Of a DNA stretch of 64,000 nucleotides, positions 25,732 through 33,283 are shown piece after piece; the first letter of the stretch is position 1; every line of letters starts with the position of its first letter. The stretch comes from Bin87 sp965232895 (GTDB lineage: Bacteria > Chloroflexota > Dehalococcoidia > Lucifugimonadales > UBA3495): contig OZ247430.1 in assembly GCA_965232895.1 (NCBI GenBank), positions 124,001-188,000 of the forward strand, written 5' to 3'. The position numbers were made by a program, and so were the translations under genes. Below the pieces are notes generated by a model. That model ran no database searches. It was not told where the DNA came from and worked only from the letters and a program-made list of their open reading frames with translations.

Positions 25732-26739
25732 CTAGACCTCGCGGAAGGCCGGTTCCGCCTCTTCGATGTGGAAGTTGTTGGCCCAGAGATCGTCGATGAT
25801 GGCCTGGTCGCCCTCGGTGATTGGCGGCGTGTCCACGGCGTCGGAGTACTCCTTCAATTCGTCCAGCGTGGTGAAGTTCGGCAACACGCTGGTGATGGTC
25901 GGTTGGTGGAGCACAAATTGGATGGCGGCTTGGCTCATGGTTCGCCCCACCTCTTCGCCGGCGAGGAATTTCACCTGCTCGACTTTGACCAACGCCTCGC
26001 TCAGCCACTGGTGCCGGCGATACGAGCGGTGGTCGTTCTCGTCGAATTCCGGCGGCGCGTCGTATCGGCCCGTCAGCGCCTCGGAGGCGTGGGGCACGCG
26101 GGACAGCAGTCCGACCTGTTCCTTCTTCGCGATGGGGAAAAAGTCCTTCGCCGGGTCCTGCTCGAGGATGCTGTAGATGATTTGGCAGCTGCTGACGTGG
26201 CGTTCCTCCATGCTGGCCTGGCCTTCCTCGAACCAGCCGATGTCGGGGCCCAATGCGGAGCCGTAGTAACGGATTTTGCCCTCGTGCTTCAATTCTTCGA
26301 GGGTCTCAAAGACCTCGTCGTTTTCGATGGCCTCGATGCGCGGGTTGTGCAGCTGGTACAGATCGATGTAGTCGGTCTTGAGCCGGCGCAGCGATTGCTC
26401 GCAGGCGAATCGAATGAACTCCGGCTCGAACTTCTGCGGACGCTCCTGGTGGCCGACCCGCGGCGTCGTCTGGTCGTAGATGTCATAGCCGAACTTGGTG
26501 GCGATGATCATCTCGTGGCGGCGGTGGCTCATGAACTTGGCGAGGACGTCTTCGCCGTAGCCGTCGCCGTAGGTGTCGGCGGTGTCGAAGAAGTTGATGC
26601 CCAGTTCCAGCGCCTCCTCCAGAAGTTGGCGGCGCGTTTCCTCGGGGATGCGGCCCCACCAGTTGGTGGCCACGGTCCAAATGCCGAAGCCGACTTCGGA
26701 GAGCATCAGGTCGGTGCGGGGGAGTTGGCGGTATTTCAT
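25732..26739 (-). CDS. Aldo/keto reductase
   Basis: A 335-residue NAD(P)H-dependent aldo/keto reductase. The catalytic tetrad region is FFDTADTYGDGYGEDVL (Asp, Tyr) and MIIATKFGY (Lys). Also present are DYIDLYQLHNPR (His) and the cofactor region MSQAAIQFVLHQPTITSVLPNF. Length fits the AKR11-like class. Its start is 7 nt after the stop of the transglutaminase-like gene, so the two are probably co-transcribed. Substrate unknown. Confidence 0.92.
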   Translation of the reverse strand: MKYRQLPRTDLMLSEVGFGIWTVATNWWGRIPEETRRQLLEEALELGINFFDTADTYGDGYGEDVLAKFMSHRRHEMIIATKFGYDIYDQTTPRVGHQERPQKFEPEFIRFACEQSLRRLKTDYIDLYQLHNPRIEAIENDEVFETLEELKHEGKIRYYGSALGPDIGWFEEGQASMEERHVSSCQIIYSILEQDPAKDFFPIAKKEQVGLLSRVPHASEALTGRYDAPPEFDENDHRSYRRHQWLSEALVKVEQVKFLAGEEVGRTMSQAAIQFVLHQPTITSVLPNFTTLDELKEYSDAVDTPPITEGDQAIIDDLWANNFHIEEAEPAFREV

Positions 26740-26746
26740 AATCTAA

Positions 26747-27355
26747 TCATCCTTGAGTGGCGTCGCTTAGCCAACGGCTCATGCCTTCAATGAATTCGTC
26801 TCGTATTGTACTGGAGGAACCGCAAAATTCCGCTATCAGTTGCTCTTTAAATGCCTGCGGATCATCGCCGTTGGGAACCACAAACGAACCGATCGGATCG
26901 CACGCGATGGCCATATCTTTGCCGTTGGCAAACGTCCGGTTGACCGTCATCCCCAAGGGCCCGGCGCTGGACGGCCAGGTAGCGTCAACGTTCATCCAAC
27001 CCACATCGGTTTTCAGGCGTATGTAGGTATGCACGTCCGGCACGGGCTCCAGGGTCACCAGGGAGTTGAGCTCTGCGGGGAAATGGGAGGTGTTTTCTCG
27101 CGTGAACCGATGTGTGCACATGACGATCCGCGTCTCCATGCCGAGCTCGCGGAAGATCTCGTCCAATAGGTAGTGCTTCCCGGAGCAGGTGCCGCGCCAT
27201 TCGCGGACGATGGCCTCGGGCTCTCGCGTACTGGCGCGCTGGTAGGGCATGTCGCGCACGAGGGCGAAAGCGGAAGCGGCGGTGAGCCCTTCACCGTCGG
27301 CGACGAGGTTGCGCCGGCGGCTTTCCTGTTCCAGCAGGGAGAGAAGGGTTGGCAT
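26747..27355 (-). CDS. Transglutaminase-like domain protein
   Basis: A 202-residue compact transglutaminase-like (papain-fold) protein with a visible triad: Cys57 in WRGTCSGKH, His109 in DVHTYI and Asp124 in VDATW. No signal peptide is present, so it is likely cytosolic. It is 19 nt from the retropepsin-like gene upstream and 7 nt from the AKR gene downstream on the same strand. Such proteins act as proteases, amidases or ligases. The partner is not identifiable. Confidence 0.8.
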   Translation of the reverse strand: MPTLLSLLEQESRRRNLVADGEGLTAASAFALVRDMPYQRASTREPEAIVREWRGTCSGKHYLLDEIFRELGMETRIVMCTHRFTRENTSHFPAELNSLVTLEPVPDVHTYIRLKTDVGWMNVDATWPSSAGPLGMTVNRTFANGKDMAIACDPIGSFVVPNGDDPQAFKEQLIAEFCGSSSTIRDEFIEGMSRWLSDATQG

Positions 27356-27374
27356 GGTGGTGTGTCCTTATGCG

Positions 27375-27773
27375 TTACGGTGGGATGTCACCGGCCCAAC
27401 CGCGTCTCAAACCGGAAGCTGCGGCCAGTTCCTCATTGGCAGCGTCAACCACCAGCGCCAGTACCTGTAACGTGGTCGCTCCGATGCATTGACCGCTGTC
27501 ATCTGGCCAGAAGGCTACCGGACAAGTTCCGGCAGCAACCTGTCCCGAAGGCAGGGCGATGGAAAGTCGAGCTTCTCCGCGCTGGCACTCCAGAGTACTG
27601 CCGTCGGCCAGATAATATAAGACCGGGTTGCCCGTTGGTTGAATTTGCAACCCTTCCAGCAGATCCGAGGGAAACGCTGAGTCCGATGCACCGGTATCCA
27701 CCAGTGCTGATACCGGCAACATATCGCCGCCGTTTACGTTGCCGATCAGGACGTCTGCGTAAAATGTGCCCAT
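27375..27773 (-). CDS. Retropepsin-like aspartyl protease family protein
   Basis: A 132-residue single-lobe aspartic protease-like protein: SALVDTGASDSAFP holds the catalytic D-T-G-A near residues 26-29, and a flap region (YYLADGSTLECQRG) and ADGS-like strand follow. As in clan AA retropepsins it would act as a homodimer. ATG 27773 is chosen (AGGA 7 nt upstream) and gives the usual compact N-terminus. A 55-codon fragment related to the module at 28409-28849 lies 20 nt upstream. Confidence 0.82.
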   Translation of the reverse strand: MGTFYADVLIGNVNGGDMLPVSALVDTGASDSAFPSDLLEGLQIQPTGNPVLYYLADGSTLECQRGEARLSIALPSGQVAAGTCPVAFWPDDSGQCIGATTLQVLALVVDAANEELAAASGLRRGWAGDIPP

Positions 27774-27793
27774 GGTTGTTCCTACTGTTTTGG

Positions 27794-27961
27794 TTAGATC
27801 GAGCAAGTGGCGGAGTGTACGTCGTCAGGGCTTACCGATTTAGCCAAGCGCTCAGCCAGGTCGGCCCGGCCCCAGCCGCGCAGCACGTCGCACACCTCGG
27901 CGACCGAGCGGGGGCTGGCGAGGGCGTCCGCGGGTAGGGGGCGGAGAGTGGTGTGGTGCAT
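27794..27961 (-). pseudogene. Truncated copy of the N-terminus of the 28409-28849 gene
   Basis: A 55-codon open frame from ATG 27961. Its segment SVAEVCDVLRGWGRADLA is identical to residues 18-35 of the 146-residue protein at 28409-28849, and the DNA of 27830-27950 closely resembles that of 28735-28849. The sequence then diverges and stops. It may be a remnant of a duplicated module, or a small gene in its own right paired with the retropepsin. Confidence 0.5.
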
Positions 27962-27986
27962 GATCGGGGTCCGGTTATTAGGTCGG

Positions 27987-28418
27987 TCAAGCGGTGGGGT
28001 GGACTTCTTGAACCTGTCGCGCCAACGCCGCCGCGGTGTCGGTATCATCTGCGGTGTAACCGAGTATGCCAGAGTGCGACGGGTCGTGCGATTCTCCCAA
28101 TGCTACGATTTGTATGTCCAGGTTCAAGTCGCTCTTGCACGCCCCGATGGCAACGCCGACATTGAGGACAGCAAACGCCGTATTACGCCTGACGCGGAAA
28201 CCCTTGTCCGTCAAAGCTCGGTGAACTCCGATGATTTGTTCCTGTCGGTCCGAATCGTGAAAATGCTCCAGCCAGTTGGTTGACAGGAATTCTTCGCCTG
28301 GCCGGAGCAGAAACGCGCTTCGAGCGACTATTCCGTCCGCTATGTCCCGCCGCCGGCAAAATCGCGCGACATGGTGATGACCCGATAATTCGCGCCGTTG
28401 GGCAGAGGCTAGCGACAT
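27987..28418 (-). CDS. Unknown protein, second gene of a bicistronic module
   Basis: A 143-residue protein containing LLRPGEEFLSTNWLEHF, then VHRALTDKGFRVRRNTAFAV, and a C-terminal LDIQIVALGESHDPSHSG. Its ATG at 28418 overlaps the stop of the upstream gene by 10 nt, a sign of coupled translation. The first about 20 residues are weakly supported and the real start could be further in. I do not recognise a characterised family. Confidence 0.58.
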   Translation of the reverse strand: MSLASAQRRELSGHHHVARFCRRRDIADGIVARSAFLLRPGEEFLSTNWLEHFHDSDRQEQIIGVHRALTDKGFRVRRNTAFAVLNVGVAIGACKSDLNLDIQIVALGESHDPSHSGILGYTADDTDTAAALARQVQEVHPTA

Positions 28419-28849
28419 ACGAACAAGCCCTCATCGGCCAGTTTTTGCACAATCACCCGACGGGAAGCGGTTTTCTTCCCGCTTCGGATGTTGATGAACT
28501 TGCCGGCTCGGTCGGTGGCTGTGAACATGATACGGTCGGCGTCCAAAAACCACAGGCCGGCGTCTCTATTGTCAGCGAATTCCCACTCGGCGCAAATCCA
28601 ACCTTCCTGCGTGCAGGTCATACGTACTTTCCCGTCAGTTTCCACCGCGCCGAAAAATGCCAGAAATCCTCGGGCGCTTTCCAGAGTCAGCGGAACGTCG
28701 CCGTCATCCAGGTCCTCATCCGAGGCAAGGTAGGTCATGCGCACAGCCAAGTCAGCCCGGCCCCAGCCACGCAGCACGTCGCATACCTCAGCGACGGAGC
28801 AGAGGCCAGCGAGGGCGTCCGGGGGAATGGGACGGGGCGCAGATCGCAT
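28409..28849 (-). CDS. Unknown protein, first gene of a bicistronic module
   Basis: A 146-residue protein. The N-terminal helical segment SVAEVCDVLRGWGRADLAVRM is followed by an acidic linker and a beta-rich domain with WICAEWEFADNRDAGLWFLD and ADRIMFTATDRAGKFI. It is followed with overlap by the 143-residue gene, and a truncated copy of its 5' end lies 450 nt downstream. The module sits next to an AIPR gene. The role is unknown; linkage suggests an accessory or defence function. Confidence 0.65.
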   Translation of the reverse strand: MRSAPRPIPPDALAGLCSVAEVCDVLRGWGRADLAVRMTYLASDEDLDDGDVPLTLESARGFLAFFGAVETDGKVRMTCTQEGWICAEWEFADNRDAGLWFLDADRIMFTATDRAGKFINIRSGKKTASRRVIVQKLADEGLFVCR

Positions 28850-28866
28850 AGTTGGGCAAAAGCTCG

Positions 28867-30693
28867 CTAGGGCACCGGGAGATTCGCGAACGGGTCGCCG
28901 AAATCGCGTGCCATGCGGAAAGCTCCCTGTAGATTAGATTCCATCAATCGATAGCTTGCGGCAGAGCGGAAAAATTCTTTGTGGTTCCCGGTGAAATTGT
29001 GGTTGTCCCTGGCTTGCCGCAGCGTGTTCCTGATGGAAGTTACCGCAACTGTGTATAACGGACTAAACCACTCATCGATTTGCTCGACAATGGCTGAAGC
29101 CCGGTCCGACGAAAACAGGTAACCTTCGAGCTGGTAACGCTCACGTAACAGGTTTCCTATCAGCCAAACTATGTGAAAGCTTGAGTAACCCACCCAGTCC
29201 TCTTCCCTTTTATCGACCGCGACCTGTTTATTTGCCTTGCGCTGAACCACCGCAGGGAGCAGCAATTGTTCTGCGGTCACGCTACCAGTGTAGATGGAGT
29301 CATAGCTGAATTCACTTTCTCGAGCGATCGATGACACCGGCCCTTTGTTCAGAAACTCCCGGATCTTGTCTTTGGCTTCTCCCGGAAAGCCGGCAAACGA
29401 CACCACCGCTTGGGCGACATCTTTGCTTGCCAATTTTCGATATTCTCTTCCTGACTGACGATAAGGCTCTTTGGCGGATTGGCCACCGATCATCTTGTTC
29501 CATTCCCCGGCTTTGATTTCGTAGAACCAAGGAGGAGCCAAAGCCGCAAATTCTCGCTGCAATCTGATTTGGACGGCTTCGTTGGAGATGAAATCTTGGG
29601 CGCGCATGGCGGTTTGTCTGTTGGTGGTTCGGGCGATGGTTCGTGAGAAATGCTCCGGGCATTCGGTGAGTTTCACGGTCACCAGTACGCTCGGGTCATC
29701 TCGGATGATCGCCCTCACATTCCATATAGTGACTGTGGTTTGACAGCCGTTGATGATCTGGAAATTTTGAACAAACAGTTGATTGCCTACCAACCGGTAG
29801 GAGTCGCAAATCGCTGTGATGCCGTTGTTCAGCAAATGAAACCGCCTGCGATCCGTCGCGTCGTTCAAAGTCCGCTTGATTTCAGCATTAACTTTATTAC
29901 CCAAGGGCCCGCGAGGATTCAAACGAAATATCCTGTAGCTGTGCCTGGCGAACACATTGATGATTTGCCGGGCCGGCACCGTCATCGACAAAGTGGGATA
30001 ATCGGTATCGGTTCCGGTTTGGTGAAACGTTCCGGGCTCCAGTCGGAACGTGAAATCGCAAGGTTCGCTCATGTCGTCGCTATTTTGTTGGTTGACATAG
30101 TGATCGTATAGATCGGCTAGGTCTAGGCACTCTAGTGTCACCGTAACCTCAACAGGGTTGTTGTTGATACTTACAGTGAGTTTCCGTGAACTGCTTTCCT
30201 CCGCATTTCGTCGGGCCGCATCGGTCAGCGAGCCGCTTGTCGCCCATATCAAATTGATCGAACAGGGGCGGTCACGTGAGGTCAGCCTTTTCACCAGTTC
30301 ATCATGCAGGGCCTTGGTCTCGTCGTTCCGACTGGCGGCGACTTCATTGGCACTCAACAAGCGGTTAGGAGCATTCAAGAAAGCAGAGATTTCCCGGGGT
30401 CCCATCGAAGTTCCGGGCTGGCGGTGCTTGCTTTGGAACAAGTGAACAACCGAATCATCATCCGATTCTGGGATGAAGTACCCGTCAACCTCGAAGTCAT
30501 CCGCGCCGTCTATGGCGGTGGCTTCGATGATGTCATTGCCTGAAACGTCGTGACCTATGGCGAACACCGTGGCGAATGCCCAATGGCGAAATCCCCGGTC
30601 GAGATTGCCGCCGTAGTACTCGTCCGCCGCCTCTTCAATGAACGGCAGGATGTGGTCATAGCGGTCTTGGGCTGCTTGTCGTCGGCTGGTCAT
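28867..30693 (-). CDS. AIPR family (abortive phage infection) protein
   Basis: A 608-residue protein with the AIPR domain. Diagnostic is RFHLLNNGITAICDSYRLVG followed by FVQNFQIINGCQTTVTIW, and then a Thr/Asn/Arg block (TIARTTNRQTAMRAQDFISN). An N-terminal region of about 200 residues carries DDFEVDGYFIPESDDDS and VHLFQSKHRQP, which resembles a restriction-like D...QSK fold and may be a nuclease core. AIPR proteins include abortive-infection factors. It lies 1 nt after a 106-residue gene, so the two should be co-expressed. Confidence 0.85.
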   Translation of the reverse strand: MTSRRQAAQDRYDHILPFIEEAADEYYGGNLDRGFRHWAFATVFAIGHDVSGNDIIEATAIDGADDFEVDGYFIPESDDDSVVHLFQSKHRQPGTSMGPREISAFLNAPNRLLSANEVAASRNDETKALHDELVKRLTSRDRPCSINLIWATSGSLTDAARRNAEESSSRKLTVSINNNPVEVTVTLECLDLADLYDHYVNQQNSDDMSEPCDFTFRLEPGTFHQTGTDTDYPTLSMTVPARQIINVFARHSYRIFRLNPRGPLGNKVNAEIKRTLNDATDRRRFHLLNNGITAICDSYRLVGNQLFVQNFQIINGCQTTVTIWNVRAIIRDDPSVLVTVKLTECPEHFSRTIARTTNRQTAMRAQDFISNEAVQIRLQREFAALAPPWFYEIKAGEWNKMIGGQSAKEPYRQSGREYRKLASKDVAQAVVSFAGFPGEAKDKIREFLNKGPVSSIARESEFSYDSIYTGSVTAEQLLLPAVVQRKANKQVAVDKREEDWVGYSSFHIVWLIGNLLRERYQLEGYLFSSDRASAIVEQIDEWFSPLYTVAVTSIRNTLRQARDNHNFTGNHKEFFRSAASYRLMESNLQGAFRMARDFGDPFANLPVP

Positions 30694-30694
30694 T

Positions 30695-31015
30695 TCAGTT
30701 CCCCAAGTGCAGCATGATGAGATCGTCTTGCCAGGGAAGGTTCCTGATCCACCGGCGCAACCTGGCTTTTTCAGATTGTCCCAAGCCTTTCTGGTTCGCC
30801 CAGATGTTGGCCCGTTTGCGCAAACCTACACGGCTGAATTCGTATAGGCCATTGTTGTCCCAGGAACCACCCCAGGTGTCGTCGTCATCCCAAGGGTCGT
30901 CGCCTCGACCCGTGTCCGGGTCAAGCATCAGGTCAAACAGAAAATCGTAGATTGGCGGGGTAGGTCGCTTCAGGCCCTGGTATTCGGTTTTGACCGCCCA
31001 AACGTCCAGTCCCAT
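30695..31015 (-). CDS. Small unknown protein coupled to the AIPR gene
   Basis: A 106-residue protein, acidic in the middle (WDDDDTWGGSWDNN) and basic at the C-terminus (RLRRWIRNLPWQDD). The N-terminus MGLDVWAVKTEY looks like a beta strand start. Its stop is 1 nt before the AIPR start, so the two are likely translated as a pair. It could be an inhibitor or sensor partner, but no known family is recognised. Confidence 0.6.
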   Translation of the reverse strand: MGLDVWAVKTEYQGLKRPTPPIYDFLFDLMLDPDTGRGDDPWDDDDTWGGSWDNNGLYEFSRVGLRKRANIWANQKGLGQSEKARLRRWIRNLPWQDDLIMLHLGN

Positions 31016-31047
31016 GGTTTTCGCCTTCCAAAATTTAGGATGGCTTT

Positions 31048-31077
31048 GGTTTAGCGGACCTCGCTACCATCCGTCAA
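31048..31077 (-). promoter_or_regulatory. Promoter of the AIPR operon
   Basis: On the minus strand TTGACG (31072-31077), 18 nt, TAAACC (31048-31053). The -35 is good and the -10 weak, which may mean low constitutive expression. Confidence 0.4.
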
Positions 31078-31105
31078 CAACCAACTGTCAGCAAATTTCA
31101 GTGCC

Positions 31106-31145
31106 CCCTAAGCCGGCGCCAGGCCCAAGATTCCGCGCACCGCTT
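31106..31145. repeat. Remnant copy of the 3' end of the DUF1802 gene
   Basis: This 40-nt stretch is highly similar to 32035-32074, which spans the 3' end of the DUF1802 gene (shared GCCGGC and TTCCGCGCACCGCTT). The two copies are direct repeats on either side of the PIN toxin-antitoxin unit, so the unit may have arrived or been moved by recombination at this site. Confidence 0.6.
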
Positions 31146-31148
31146 CTC

Positions 31149-31562
31149 TCAGGAGAGGCCGCGAACGAACTCCGTCACATTGAGTACTGGAAAGTCCCAC
31201 AGGCCGTCGCAGTTCAGCAAATCAGGGTCAATGCTCACGATAGCGTCGGCCTCCTTGGCCATCGCCAGATCAACGAAGGGTTGGTCTTTTTCGTCCTGAC
31301 ACACCTTGATTTCCGAATCCGGCACGTCCCGAATGTATTCGGCGTATTTCAGGTACTCGGCTAAAATGGAGTCTCGCTCGGCTTCGGAGATACCAAACCT
31401 GGGATCCCCCAACTTTTCCCGAAATTCTTCATAGGTGGCCCGGGACACCAGTGGCACCAGGCGACCGCTTCTCATCGCTACCCAAATACTGCTGTCTCTG
31501 AGTCCCGATCTTGCCTGGGTCAAGTGCACGCCCGTGTCCAGCACTACCCGGGGAACCTTCAC
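31149..31562 (-). CDS. PIN domain toxin
   Basis: A 137-residue PIN-domain ribonuclease-like protein: VVLDTGV (first acidic residue of the active site), ATYEEFREKLGD, then DEKDQPFVDLAMAKEADAIVSIDPDLL containing the conserved central and late Asp residues. The position usually occupied by Asn (DTN) is Gly here. It starts at GTG 31562, overlapping the antitoxin stop by 4 nt (GTGA). Length fits putative PIN toxins of type II systems. Confidence 0.85.
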   Translation of the reverse strand: MKVPRVVLDTGVHLTQARSGLRDSSIWVAMRSGRLVPLVSRATYEEFREKLGDPRFGISEAERDSILAEYLKYAEYIRDVPDSEIKVCQDEKDQPFVDLAMAKEADAIVSIDPDLLNCDGLWDFPVLNVTEFVRGLS

Positions 31563-31921
31563 GGGCGGATGATCTCGAGAATCTCGTCATCGGTCAGATC
31601 GGCAGTAGCATCGCGGAGCTTCGCCATCGCGTCATCAAAAGGAATCCCGTCAAACGGGCAGAGGGTGGACTCTCCATCATGGCGTGCCACTACCCTGAAA
31701 CCGTCGGAGACAAAATCCGCGGCATAATTATCGGCAACCGTGAACGTGGGGCAACCGCGCTCCCAACCGGACCGGAGCGCTCCCACGAAGAGGTCCAATA
31801 TAAGCTCTGGGATATCCAGGCCCACCTCATCGGCGCGAACTTTCAACTCGGCCGCTAATCTGGACGTAACAGGCACCGACACCGCTTCGTACCCATCACC
31901 CCGGTAAACGTGGTACATCAT
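31559..31921 (-). CDS. Antitoxin partner of the PIN toxin
   Basis: A 120-residue protein upstream of the PIN gene. Its N-terminal part YEAVSVPVTSRLAAELKVRADEVGLDIPELILDLF has a beta strand and two helices, resembling a ribbon-helix-helix DNA-binding region; the acidic C-terminus (TADLTDDEILEIIRP) could wrap the toxin. Coupled by a 4-nt overlap. A perfect inverted repeat just upstream of the gene is a plausible autoregulatory site. Confidence 0.75.
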   Translation of the reverse strand: MMYHVYRGDGYEAVSVPVTSRLAAELKVRADEVGLDIPELILDLFVGALRSGWERGCPTFTVADNYAADFVSDGFRVVARHDGESTLCPFDGIPFDDAMAKLRDATADLTDDEILEIIRP

Positions 31922-31953
31922 GCTGTAATCTCCTGCACAGGGGTCGGAAAGCG

Positions 31954-31977
31954 ACCGCTGATTAGCGGTGCATTATA
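31954..31977 (-). promoter_or_regulatory. Promoter -10 and operator palindrome of the toxin-antitoxin pair
   Basis: TATAAT on the minus strand (31972-31977) is followed immediately by ACCGCT-AATC-AGCGGT (31954-31969), a perfect 6-bp inverted repeat at the expected transcript start. No good -35 is seen. Such palindromes near the start of TA operons are usual targets of the antitoxin. Confidence 0.5.
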
Positions 31978-32036
31978 CATACCAACCAGATCAGTCACGC
32001 CCAAGTGCATGGCAAAAGGGCTGCTCGCTCCCGGCC

Positions 32037-32627
32037 CTACGCCGGCACCAACCCCAGGCTTCCGCGCACCGCTTCGGCCATCTCGTTGAAGCGGGCGTCG
32101 TCGAGGACGGGGGTGGCGTTGCCGAGGCGGACGGTGGGGATGACGTCCACCCAGGACTTGCAGCCGCCGTACTCGGGAATGAACGGTGCAGTGGTCGCGT
32201 TTTCCATCTTGTAAACGCGCAGCAGCATGATGGTCAGCGGCACCATGGGCTTCCAGTGGAGGCGGGACTGGGCGTAGGTGTCCGTCCAGATGTGGTGCGG
32301 CGCCAGGTCTTCCACCTTGCCCTGCTGGTCGATCTCGATGAGCTCATGGACTCGGGCCCAGTGGGTGAAGGTGACGGCGTCCTTGTCGTCCGGGTCGTCG
32401 GCCAGCAATTGCCGCAGCGCGGGCTGGTGACTGTCCTTGAGCAGGTCTTCCTTCTGGTGCAGGTAGGTGGGGTAGAGCAGGAACTCGGGGTGCACCACCC
32501 GGAAATCCTTGCTCTCCTCGTGGATGCCGCCCTTGCGCAGCATCATGATCTGGTCGCCGTCGGCCAGGGCTTTGACGGTGACCGCCCACTCTTTCAGGGC
32601 CAGTTGGCAGGTCGCAGGGATGGTCAT
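32037..32627 (-). CDS. DUF1802 family protein
   Basis: A 196-residue protein. The N-terminus LALKEWAVTVKALADGDQIMMLRKGGIHEES and VVHPEFLLYPTYLHQKEDLLK are the hallmarks of this family of unknown function. A second conserved part is VHELIEI and HWKPMVPLTIMLLRVY. GGAGG lies 9 nt upstream of ATG 32627. It lies between the toxin-antitoxin unit and a repeat element. Function unknown; some relatives sit near restriction or repair genes. Confidence 0.82.
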   Translation of the reverse strand: MTIPATCQLALKEWAVTVKALADGDQIMMLRKGGIHEESKDFRVVHPEFLLYPTYLHQKEDLLKDSHQPALRQLLADDPDDKDAVTFTHWARVHELIEIDQQGKVEDLAPHHIWTDTYAQSRLHWKPMVPLTIMLLRVYKMENATTAPFIPEYGGCKSWVDVIPTVRLGNATPVLDDARFNEMAEAVRGSLGLVPA

Positions 32628-32662
32628 GGCCTCAACCTCCGTTGGTAGTTGCTCTTCATTCC

Positions 32663-32749
32663 GTCAGAATCAGGATTTGCCGGATTCAGAGATTTCCAGG
32701 ATTTCGCTAATCCGGTAAATCATGCAATCTCGAAAATCCTGATTCTGAC
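32663..32749. repeat. MITE-like GTCAGAATCAGGATT element, complete copy
   Basis: Perfect 16-bp terminal inverted repeats GTCAGAATCAGGATTT (32663-32678) and AAATCCTGATTCTGAC (32734-32749) around a 55-nt core. It ends 11 nt from the stop codon of the glycosylase-like gene. Relatives are at 57614-57727 and in part at 19309-19341. Confidence 0.8.
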
Positions 32750-32759
32750 AATCATCAAG

Positions 32760-33233
32760 TTAATGGCCGCGGCTGCAAAATTCATCCCAGCCGGGAACGT
32801 CTTCGCCAGTGACGTAGAGCCAGTAGTAGGCGCCGATGTCGCCCATGTACTTGAACTGCTTGCGCACGTCCTTGATGGTGGCCTCGAGGTCGCCGTGGGA
32901 GCGCAGGTAGTTGCGGATGTCTCCGCCGTGCTCCTCCTCCAGCTCGATGAGTTTCTGGGCGTTGTGCACGGTGGCGACGATCTTGCGACGGTTCCGTATG
33001 ATAGCCGGGTCGGCGGCCAGCGTGTCGATGGCCGACTCGTCCATCGCGGCCACCGCCGCAACGTCGAACCCCTGGAACCCGGCCTGGAACCCGGGCCACT
33101 TGGTGTTAACCACCTTCCACGACATCCCGCTCTGGAACACCGCCTTGGTCATGACCTCCAGGTAGTCGTCCAGGCTCCGGGGTTCGATCTGTTCCGGAGC
33201 TTCGGGATGCTGCCGTTCCTCCTGGGTGGTCAT
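32760..33233 (-). CDS. DNA-3-methyladenine glycosylase I-like protein
   Basis: A 157-residue protein of the Tag-like helix-hairpin-helix glycosylase family, which excises 3-methyladenine in base excision repair. It shows AVFQSGMSWKVVNTKWPGFQAGF with the family's SWK/VVxxKxPxF pattern, and IIRNRRKIVATVHNAQKLIEL (the RNxxKI block). The start is ATG 33233; a longer frame upstream is antisense to TatD. It is somewhat shorter than E. coli Tag (about 187), and the Cys/His zinc ligands typical of Tag are not evident, so activity is uncertain. Confidence 0.78.
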   Translation of the reverse strand: MTTQEERQHPEAPEQIEPRSLDDYLEVMTKAVFQSGMSWKVVNTKWPGFQAGFQGFDVAAVAAMDESAIDTLAADPAIIRNRRKIVATVHNAQKLIELEEEHGGDIRNYLRSHGDLEATIKDVRKQFKYMGDIGAYYWLYVTGEDVPGWDEFCSRGH

Positions 33234-33283
33234 AACTTGCTCCTTGACAAAACAGCCTGGGCCGCGAATGCGGGCAGGCGCTA

